Positions 57,668 to 64,000 of a stretch of DNA of 64,000 nucleotides are shown here, piece after piece; position 1 is the stretch's first letter, and every line of letters starts with the position of its first letter. The stretch is taken from assembly GCF_009857605.1 (NCBI RefSeq), contig NZ_WWCT01000002.1:124001-188000 (forward strand). The letters are read 5' to 3'. The notes below the pieces were generated by a model. That model had not been told where the DNA came from. It did not search any database and saw only the letters and a list, made by a program, of their open reading frames with translations. This stretch comes from Duganella levis. GTDB taxonomy: Bacteria > Pseudomonadota > Gammaproteobacteria > Burkholderiales > Burkholderiaceae_D. A program made the translations under genes and the position numbers.

Positions 57668-59704
57668 TTGACCGAACACCTGCCACCTGCGTCCGACGCG
57701 ACACCCGCCATCATCGGCGCCACTCCCGACCATCCCCCCGGCAAGCATGATGCCGAGGTAGAGCGCCTGTTTGGCGCCGGCGGCCCGCTGGGTCCGGCCG
57801 TTGGCGATTTTCGTCCGCGCCGTTCGCAAACCGAGATGGCCAAGGCGGTCGCGGTCGCCATCGCCAACCAGACCACGCTGATCGCCGAGGCTGGCACGGG
57901 CACGGGTAAAACCTTCGCCTATCTGGTGCCGGCGCTGCTGTGGGGCGGCAAGACCATCGTCTCGACCGGGACCAAGAACTTGCAGGATCAGCTATTCCTG
58001 CGCGATATTCCGACCGTGCGCGCCGCCTTGCAGGCGCCGGTGTCGGTGGCGCTGCTGAAGGGCCGCTCAAATTACCTGTGCCATTACCATCTGGAACGCA
58101 CGCTGCAGAACGGCCGCATGACCTCGCGCGACGACGTCGGCTACCTGCGCGAAATCTCGCGTTTCCTGAAAATGACCAAGACCGGCGACAAGGCCGAGCT
58201 GGCCCGCGTGCCGGAAAACGCGCTGATCTGGAACCTGGTGACCTCGACCCGCGACAACTGCATGGGCGCGGAATGCCAGTATTACCAGGATTGTTTCATC
58301 ATGAAGGCGCGCAAGGAAGCGCAGCAGGCCGATGTGGTAGTGGTCAATCACCACCTGTTCTTCGCCGACGTGGCGCTGAAGGATTCCGGCGTGGCCGAGC
58401 TGCTGCCGTCCGCCAACACGATTATCTTCGATGAGGCGCACCAGCTTCCTGATACCGCCACCTTGTTCTTCGGCGACACGTTTTCAACCTCGCAAGTGCT
58501 GGAACTGTGCCGCGACGTGCTGGCCGAAGGCCTGTCGAACGCCCGCGACGGCGCCGACTGGGGCAAGGTGGTCACGGTGGTGGAAAAGGCCGCGCGCGAC
58601 CTGCGCCTGACTTTCCCGCAAGACATCGTACGCTTGTCGCTGCCGCAAATCGCGCCGTCGAGCGATTTCTACCCGGCGTTGCAGACCCTGAAAGACGAAC
58701 TGGACGGCATGATGGCTGTGCTGGAGACCCAGGCCGAACGGGCGGAAACGCTGGAACAATGCCGCCAGCGCGGGCTGGATCTGGTGTCGCGTCTGGCAGC
58801 GTGGAAATTCGACCCGAAAGCCAAGGTCGCCAAGGGCGAGGAGGCGGTGTTCTGGGTCGAGGCCTATGCGTCGTCGCTGCAACTGCACAAGACCCCGCTG
58901 TCGATTGCGCCAATCTTCGCCGGCCAGCGCGAAGGCGTGCCGCGCAGCTGGATTTTCACCTCGGCGACGCTGGCGGTGAAGAAGGATTTCAGCCATTTTT
59001 CCGAGCAGATGGGCCTGACCGACGAGCCGTCGATGTCGTGGCCGAGTCCGTTCAACTACGAAGAGCAGGGCATTTTGTACGTGCCGACCGGCTTGCCGGA
59101 CCCGAATTCGATGGGATATACGGATGCGGTGCTGGATCTGGCGCTGCCGATCATCGAGGCAGCGGGCGGGAAAACTTTCCTTTTGTGCACGACTTTGCGC
59201 GCCGTGAAGCGGGCTGCCGAGCGGCTGCGCGATGAATTTGAGAAGCGTAATCTGCCGTTCCCGCTGTTTGTGCAGGGGGATAAGGGCCGGACTGAGTTGC
59301 TGGATCAATTCCGCAAGGCCGGTAATGGCGTGCTGATCGGTTCGCAGAGCTTCTGGGAAGGCGTCGACGTGCGCGGCGATGCGCTGTCGCTGGTGATTAT
59401 TGACAAATTGCCATTTGCGCCGCCGGACGATCCGGTGCTGGCAGCGCGGATCGAGGTGATGGAAAAGCAGGGTAAAAATGGCTTTATGCACCACACTTTA
59501 CCCGAGGCGATCATCAATCTGAAGCAGGGCGCCGGGCGCCTGATTCGGGATGAGGCCGACCAGGGCGTGCTGATGCTGTGCGATCCACGGGTGATTTCCA
59601 AGCCGTATGGCAAGCGGATCTGGCAGAGTTTGCCATCGTTCAAGCGCACGCGGGAGCAGGAAGTGGTGATGGAATTCTTCCGAAACAAGAATTCCAATCC
59701 GTAA
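57668..59704 (+). CDS. DinG/YoaA-type ATP-dependent DNA helicase
   Basis: 678 residues, superfamily 2, XPD-like. Walker A GTGTGKTFAYLVPALLW; DEAH box in IIFDEAHQLPD; iron-sulfur Cys residues in YLCHYHL and NCMGAECQYYQDC, four in all, as in DinG/YoaA; late motifs FWEGVDVRGDAL and QGAGRLIRDEADQG. Unwinds damaged or structured DNA. The start is a TTG; no ATG fits before the RSQTEMAKAVAVAI block, so the weak ribosome site is accepted. The residue set is closer to YoaA than to E. coli DinG. Confidence 0.92.
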   Translation: MTEHLPPASDATPAIIGATPDHPPGKHDAEVERLFGAGGPLGPAVGDFRPRRSQTEMAKAVAVAIANQTTLIAEAGTGTGKTFAYLVPALLWGGKTIVSTGTKNLQDQLFLRDIPTVRAALQAPVSVALLKGRSNYLCHYHLERTLQNGRMTSRDDVGYLREISRFLKMTKTGDKAELARVPENALIWNLVTSTRDNCMGAECQYYQDCFIMKARKEAQQADVVVVNHHLFFADVALKDSGVAELLPSANTIIFDEAHQLPDTATLFFGDTFSTSQVLELCRDVLAEGLSNARDGADWGKVVTVVEKAARDLRLTFPQDIVRLSLPQIAPSSDFYPALQTLKDELDGMMAVLETQAERAETLEQCRQRGLDLVSRLAAWKFDPKAKVAKGEEAVFWVEAYASSLQLHKTPLSIAPIFAGQREGVPRSWIFTSATLAVKKDFSHFSEQMGLTDEPSMSWPSPFNYEEQGILYVPTGLPDPNSMGYTDAVLDLALPIIEAAGGKTFLLCTTLRAVKRAAERLRDEFEKRNLPFPLFVQGDKGRTELLDQFRKAGNGVLIGSQSFWEGVDVRGDALSLVIIDKLPFAPPDDPVLAARIEVMEKQGKNGFMHHTLPEAIINLKQGAGRLIRDEADQGVLMLCDPRVISKPYGKRIWQSLPSFKRTREQEVVMEFFRNKNSNP

Positions 59705-59731
59705 CTTCTAGTCACAAACCCCCGAGTCCGA

Positions 59732-59761
59732 GGGGTCTGACCCCGTGCGGGGTCAGACCCC
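59732..59761. repeat. GGGGTCTGACCCC inverted repeat
   Basis: GGGGTCTGACCCCG, spacer TG, CGGGGTCAGACCCC: two perfect 14-base arms, each nearly palindromic itself. It lies between the helicase and the convergent oxidoreductase. Motifs of this form are widespread in Oxalobacteraceae intergenic regions. No T-run follows, so terminator function is doubtful. Confidence 0.8.
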
Positions 59762-59793
59762 GCAACTGATCGTGGTGCGGGGTGAAAGCAAGC

Positions 59794-60780
59794 TCAACGA
59801 TCCGTCTGCGGCAACACTACCACCTTGCCAGTAACCCGCCGCGCCGCCATATCATCCAGCGCTCGCCACGCATCTTCCAGCGCATAACGCCCCGAAATCA
59901 GCGGCTTGATTTTACCCTCCTGCAACCACTGCAACACCTGGCGCATATTCTTCAAGTTGCCTTTCGGATCACGCTTGGTGAACTCGCCCCAGAACACGCC
60001 CATCAGCGATGCCCCCTTCAGCAAGGTCAAATTCAGCGGCAACTTCGGAATCTCGCCGTTGGCAAACCCGACCACCAAATACCGCCCCCCCCAGGCAATC
60101 GACCTGAACGCCGGCTCCGCATATTCGCCGCCGACCGGGTCGTAAATCACATCCGGACCCTTGCCGCCGGTCGCCGCCTTCACCGCCTCGCGCAAATCCT
60201 GCTTGCTGTAATTGATCAGCACGTCCGCGCCATGCTGGCGGCAGACCTCCAGCTTCTCATCGGTCGAAGCACAAGCAATAATGCGGGCGCCAAGGGCTTT
60301 TCCTATCTCGATCGCCGCCAGCCCCACACCGCCTGCTGCGCCAAGAATTAGCATGTTCTCACCAGCTTCTAGCTTGGCCCGGTCAACAATCGCGTGATAC
60401 GAAGTGCCATAGGTGAGGGTGATGGCTGCGGCCGTGTCGAAATCCATGCCCGGTGGCATCGGCATCAAGGCTTGCACAGGCGCTAACAACTGCTGCCCAA
60501 AACCACCAGTCGAAGTGAAGGCGATGACCTTGTCGCCGATCTTGAAAGTTGTCACATCATTAGCAACCGAGCGAATCACGCCGGCCACTTCGCTGCCGGG
60601 AACGAACGGCAGTTCCGGCTTGAACTGATACTTCCCTTGCACAATCAGCACGTCCGGAAAGTTGACGCCGGCCGCCTGGACCTCGATCACCACCTGGCCC
60701 GGACCCGGCTGCGGGTCTTGTAATTCTTGTACTTTCAGCGACTCCGGCAAACCCCATGCTTCACACACGACAGCTTTCAT
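59794..60780 (-). CDS. qor: NADPH:quinone oxidoreductase, zeta-crystallin family
   Basis: 328 residues, medium-chain dehydrogenase/reductase fold without zinc ligands. VQAAGVNFPDVLIVQGKYQ near the N-terminus is the quinone-reductase signature; LGAAGGVGLAAIEIGKALGA is the NADPH-binding loop. It reduces quinones or acts on other carbonyl substrates. It is divergent from the TIR gene, with 158 bases between them. Confidence 0.9.
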   Translation of the reverse strand: MKAVVCEAWGLPESLKVQELQDPQPGPGQVVIEVQAAGVNFPDVLIVQGKYQFKPELPFVPGSEVAGVIRSVANDVTTFKIGDKVIAFTSTGGFGQQLLAPVQALMPMPPGMDFDTAAAITLTYGTSYHAIVDRAKLEAGENMLILGAAGGVGLAAIEIGKALGARIIACASTDEKLEVCRQHGADVLINYSKQDLREAVKAATGGKGPDVIYDPVGGEYAEPAFRSIAWGGRYLVVGFANGEIPKLPLNLTLLKGASLMGVFWGEFTKRDPKGNLKNMRQVLQWLQEGKIKPLISGRYALEDAWRALDDMAARRVTGKVVVLPQTDR

Positions 60781-60938
60781 ACTGGTCTCCTCTAGTTATA
60801 AAAAAGAACGCTCGTAATATTTTTATCTTACCTGAAAGCGCCAGCCGTTTGCGCAAAGTTCGGCCTGCCGCACGTTTGTTCTGCCTCAAAGTGTCGCCAG
60901 AATGGATTGTTAGAGTTGGTTAAACGAAGGGGGATATC

Positions 60939-61544
60939 ATGACTATCCGTCACGGCTGTTTCTTCAGCTATGCACATGGCCAGCATGCTTACATGAGCAA
61001 ATTCAAGGACGATCTGGTCGACGCCCTGAAATGCTATCTGGAACCTCATTTCGACAACGAGAACGAACTGTTTGTTGATAGTGAACAACTCGGGGGCGGC
61101 GACGACCTCGACAGCAAAATCGCGCGCGCGCTGTGTGAGAGCGTTTGCATGATTGTCATTTATACACCCAAGTATGAGGCCCATGGCTACACACGGCGTG
61201 AGTTTGCAGCAATGCAACTTATCGAGCGCGAACGCCAGCATTGGTATCAGCTGCCCAGCCACCTGATCATCCCCGTCATCATGACCCGCCACCCGGTCGG
61301 CCTGCCGCCGCAAATTACAGGGCCGGGCATGTATGTGGATTTTTCCCGCTACACGCTGGCCAGCGGGGACCTGAAGACCAATCCCGATTTCATCCCGGAC
61401 ATTGAAAAAATCGTCCACCGCATCGCCGAGCATTACCACTGTCTAAAACGAAGCACGCCGCCGGAGCATGACTGCAGCCGTTTTGTGTTGCCGGAGATCC
61501 CGCCGGAATGGCGTGCCGTTCCTCCTCCACATTTCCCACGCTAA
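60939..61544 (+). CDS. TIR-domain protein
   Basis: 201 residues. FFSYAHGQ at residues 8-15 is the first TIR box; LFVDSEQLGGGDDLDSKIARAL is box 2; YTPKYEAHGYTRREFAAM follows, with Glu88 at the place of the catalytic glutamate of TIR NADases (the usual Trp is Tyr84). The TIR domain covers residues ~1-150. C-terminal ~50 residues are Pro-rich with no other domain. No signal peptide. Such domains hydrolyse or cyclise NAD+ and act as effectors in antiphage immunity. It starts after AAGGGGG and is 9 bases ahead of the ATPase-TPR gene, in one operon. Confidence 0.85.
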   Translation: MTIRHGCFFSYAHGQHAYMSKFKDDLVDALKCYLEPHFDNENELFVDSEQLGGGDDLDSKIARALCESVCMIVIYTPKYEAHGYTRREFAAMQLIERERQHWYQLPSHLIIPVIMTRHPVGLPPQITGPGMYVDFSRYTLASGDLKTNPDFIPDIEKIVHRIAEHYHCLKRSTPPEHDCSRFVLPEIPPEWRAVPPPHFPR

Positions 61545-61553
61545 AGGTTTGCC

Positions 61554-63515
61554 ATGGAACTCACCTCCCTGTCACTACCGCCGCTGAGCGCCGGCGGCGA
61601 AGTCATTACTTTCTATTCTTATAAGGGCGGCACGGGTCGCACCATGGCCTTATCCAATATAGCGGTGTTATTGGCGCGCCAGCAAAACGCCACTGCGCCG
61701 GTGCTGATGATCGACTGGGACCTGGAGGCAGCCGGCTTGCACCACTATTTCGAGCAGCCGCAGGAGCACAAGCCGGGGGTGCTGGAGTTTTTCGAGGCAT
61801 GCCGCGAGCAGCTGCTGCGCCGTCGTACCGGCCCGCTGACGGTGGATGACGACGAATTGGCGCACGATGTGCTGGCAGCGGTGGGCTGGGAGCAATACGT
61901 GACCCGGGTTGATCAGGGCAGCCAGCTGTATCTGATGCGCGCCGGCCGCTTCGACGACAGCTATCCCGACCGGCTGGCCGCCATGCAGTGGGAGGAGCTG
62001 TTTTACAGCTGCCCGGCGCTGTTCCGCTGCTTCGCCGACCGCTTGTCGCGGCATTTCCGCTACGTGCTGATCGATTCCCGCAACGGCCGCAGCGACAGCG
62101 CCGGCGTTTGCACGACTTTGCTTCCCCGCAAGCTGGTGCTGATGTTCACGCCCGGCCGCCACAGCCTGGATGGCTTGCAGGAACTGGTCAGCCGCGCCAC
62201 CACCTACCGCCGCAGCCACGAAGATGAGCAGCGGCCGTTGCTGATCTATCCTTTGCCGTCGCGCATAGACATGGCTGACTGTTGTGAGCGCCTCCAGTGG
62301 CGGCGTGGCGATGCTTCGCTGCGGATTACCGGCTACCAGCCGGGCTTTGAGGAACTGATACGCGACTGTTATGGCATGCAGCAAGTGTCGCTGGAAAGTT
62401 ATTTTGATGAAGTGCAGTTGCAGCAGACCCGTTCACTGGCCTACGGCGAGCAGGTGGCGGTACGGCTCGATCAGGGTGGCGACCGCTTTTCCATGACACG
62501 CACCTTCGAGGCTTTCCTGTCATGGCTGGCGCCCGGCTATTTCCCGTGGCAATCCAGCGGCGAAATCCAGCTGCTGGCCAAGATTAACGAGGCACGTGGC
62601 GCGCTGGACGACGGCGGGGCTACCGCGCGCGCCATGTCGCAGCCGCTGGCGCGCGAACTCAATCTGCTCGGAGAACTATATAGACGCGAGGGCAAGCTGC
62701 GGCCGGCCCTGTCCAGCTTCGAGGAAAGCCTGTCGCTGCGCCAGCGCGCGCTGGGCGAGGATCATCCGGATACGCTCGCCAGCAAGACCAATCTGGCCGG
62801 CGCGCTACGCCAGCAGGGGCGGCTGGACGAAGCCCAGTTCCTTGAAGAATGCATCGTCGAAGCGCGCGAACGCGTGCTGGGCGGCGAACATCCTGATACG
62901 CTGGCGGCGCGCGCCAACCTCGCCGCCACGCTGGGCCAGCAAGGCCGGCTGGTCGAGGCGCTGGCCATGCAGGACAGCGTGCTCGACACCTACACCCGGC
63001 TGGTCGGGCCCGACCATCTGCAAACCCTGGGCGCCAAGGCGGCCCGCGCCGAACTGCTGCTGCAGCGCGGCGACATCCAGCTGGCGCGCAGCGTGCAGGA
63101 GCAGGTGCTGGCGGCGCACAAGCGCTTGCTGGGGGTCGAGCACCCCGACACGCTGCGCAGCAAGACCGCACTGGCTTACACCTTGTTGCAAATGCAAGAG
63201 CTGGACACGGCGCGCAGCCTGCTGGACGCCGTGCTGCAAGCCTATCTGCGCCGGCTGGGGCCGGATCACCCGGAAACCGGCAAGGCGCGCGAACAGTTAA
63301 TAGATGTGCAACTGCAATTGGGCGTGCCCACCGACGAGGCGCCGATGGTGCCGGAATTGCATCAGGATGCGGCCATGGACGACTACGGCGACGCCCTGGT
63401 GCGGCCGCTGCGGCGGCGCGGCGCGCTGACGGCCAACAGTGCGTGGTCGCGCACGGCCGATGAAATGGTGGCGCTGGACGGGGCGTTGTATGGCGGCCGG
63501 ACGCCGCCGCGTTGA
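61554..63515 (+). CDS. KGGTGRT-motif P-loop ATPase with kinesin-light-chain-type TPRs
   Basis: 653 residues. A ParA/MinD-like domain (~15-330) starts with ITFYSYKGGTGRTMALSN: Lys24 is the deviant Walker A lysine and Arg29 replaces the usual P-loop Lys, as in the KGGxGR-variant ATPases. VLMIDWDLEAAGLHHYFE is the Walker A'/switch region. Residues ~370-600 hold TPRs of 42 residues with repeated G-x-x-H-P-D-T-L at 401, 443, 485, 527 and 569. No DNA-binding or effector domain. It should sense a ligand through the TPRs and control the TIR partner, as NB-ARC-like proteins do. Confidence 0.85.
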   Translation: MELTSLSLPPLSAGGEVITFYSYKGGTGRTMALSNIAVLLARQQNATAPVLMIDWDLEAAGLHHYFEQPQEHKPGVLEFFEACREQLLRRRTGPLTVDDDELAHDVLAAVGWEQYVTRVDQGSQLYLMRAGRFDDSYPDRLAAMQWEELFYSCPALFRCFADRLSRHFRYVLIDSRNGRSDSAGVCTTLLPRKLVLMFTPGRHSLDGLQELVSRATTYRRSHEDEQRPLLIYPLPSRIDMADCCERLQWRRGDASLRITGYQPGFEELIRDCYGMQQVSLESYFDEVQLQQTRSLAYGEQVAVRLDQGGDRFSMTRTFEAFLSWLAPGYFPWQSSGEIQLLAKINEARGALDDGGATARAMSQPLARELNLLGELYRREGKLRPALSSFEESLSLRQRALGEDHPDTLASKTNLAGALRQQGRLDEAQFLEECIVEARERVLGGEHPDTLAARANLAATLGQQGRLVEALAMQDSVLDTYTRLVGPDHLQTLGAKAARAELLLQRGDIQLARSVQEQVLAAHKRLLGVEHPDTLRSKTALAYTLLQMQELDTARSLLDAVLQAYLRRLGPDHPETGKAREQLIDVQLQLGVPTDEAPMVPELHQDAAMDDYGDALVRPLRRRGALTANSAWSRTADEMVALDGALYGGRTPPR

Positions 63516-63585
63516 CGAAAATTTATACGTAAAGGGGGCGGCCGGCATGCGCAGTAGCGGCATTGCTTCAGGTAAAATCATTTGA

Positions 63586-64000
63586 ATGAAAATCCTGATT
63601 AGCAATGACGACGGCTATTTGGCACCCGGCATCAATGCGCTGGCCAACGCGCTTGCCCCGATCGCCGAGATCGTGGTGGTGGCGCCGGACAGCAACCGCT
63701 CGGGCGCATCGAACTCGCTGTCGCTGGACCGGCCGCTGTCGGTGCAGCAGGCGGCCAATGGTTTCTACTTTGTCAATGGCACGCCCAGCGATTGCGTCCA
63801 CGTGGCGTTGACGGCCTTGCTGGACGCGCCGCCTGACCTGGTGGTCTCCGGCATTAACAACGGCCCGAATATGGGCGACGATACGCTGTATTCCGGCACT
63901 GTCGCCGCCGCCACCGAGGGCTATCTGTTCGGCATTCCCGCCATCGCCTTTTCACAGGGCACCTACGGCTGGGAGCATATCGACGATGCCGCCCGTCATG
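63586..64000 (+). CDS. surE: 5'/3'-nucleotidase SurE (3' end outside window)
   Basis: The first 138 residues are present. [16 protein letters not shown] carries the metal-binding Asp pair (8 and 9); [16 protein letters not shown] includes the Ser/Asn ligand region; [24 protein letters not shown] is the conserved active-site block. Removes phosphate from nucleoside monophosphates. The frame is open to the end of the window. In betaproteobacteria surE usually starts a housekeeping cluster with pcm and rpoS, so the TIR cassette lies at its border. Confidence 0.95.
   Translation, partial: MKILISNDDGYLAPGINALANALAPIAEIVVVAPDSNRSGASNSLSLDRPLSVQQAANGFYFVNGTPSDCVHVALTALLDAPPDLVVSGINNGPNMGDDTLYSGTVAAATEGYLFGIPAIAFSQGTYGWEHIDDAARH

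Noticed and set aside
59794..60351. Plus-strand frames opposite the quinone oxidoreductase
   Set aside because: The minus strand carries a complete MDR fold with NADPH loop; the plus-strand frames lack any family motif.
60828..61439. 203-residue antisense frame over the TIR gene
   Set aside because: No ribosome site or motif, and it overlaps the TIR boxes, which are clear on the plus strand.

Overview
The window is high-GC, densely coded DNA from a betaproteobacterium, most likely an Oxalobacteraceae member (Massilia / Duganella / Janthinobacterium type). This rests on the TCA gene order (gntR-sdhCDAB-sdhE-gltA divergent from mdh-citE-like-acnA, then odhA-odhB-lpd), a tandem cphA'-cphA cyanophycin locus, a DUF2863-type protein, and zapE. 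The genus is inferred, not proven. No rRNA, tRNA, CRISPR array, insertion sequence or complete prophage was seen, and no gene-free stretch exceeds about 300 bases.

Region 1 (1-6958) is a beta-glucan / beta-glucoside utilisation locus: the end of a LacI-type regulator, a secreted GH5 glucanase, an intracellular GH1 and a secreted GH3 beta-glucosidase, and a FucP/GluP-like sugar transporter. A LacI-type operator precedes GH5, and a perfect version of it lies upstream of an acyltransferase gene about 30 kb away. Region 2 (7089-18899) holds an oleate hydratase, a small membrane protein, and a cyanophycin locus: a DUF1854 protein and an unusual zinc-ribbon ABC exporter divergent from two cyanophycin synthetases. 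The first synthetase has lost the Walker A lysine of its Mur-ligase-like domain. An MFS exporter with a divergent TetR regulator and a perfect 14-bp inverted repeat follows.

Region 3 (18989-30414) is mixed metabolism: catalase, patatin-like lipase, acetate/succinate CoA-transferase, M14 carboxypeptidase with a CYTH protein, a DUF2863-like protein, a LysR regulator with a divergent M61-type peptidase, and the acyltransferase. Region 4 (30557-42198) is the TCA core. On the minus strand are mdh, a CitE-like lyase, a small exported protein and acnA. On the plus strand are a GntR regulator, sdhCDAB, sdhE and gltA. A 16-bp palindrome sits between the two arms.

Region 5 (42321-48496) is accessory: two unknown small genes of lower GC, an alpha/beta hydrolase-PilZ-membrane protein cluster, a leucine-rich-repeat protein kinase followed by a BlaI/MecI-type repressor, and a metallo-beta-lactamase-fold protein divergent from a LysR regulator. 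Region 6 (48711-59704) is the 2-oxoglutarate dehydrogenase operon with a SHOCT-PspC membrane gene inserted between odhB and lpd, then zapE, a coiled-coil exported protein, a PP2C phosphatase, a YdcH-like protein and a DinG/YoaA-type helicase. Region 7 (59732-64000) has a GGGGTC-type inverted repeat, a quinone oxidoreductase, a two-gene cassette (TIR-domain protein plus KGGTGRT-motif ATPase with kinesin-light-chain-type TPRs) that looks like an immune system, and the start of surE. The TIR/ATPase-TPR cassette is the best candidate for an undescribed system; the LRR kinase-BlaI pair and the cyanophycin-linked ABC/DUF1854 pair come next.
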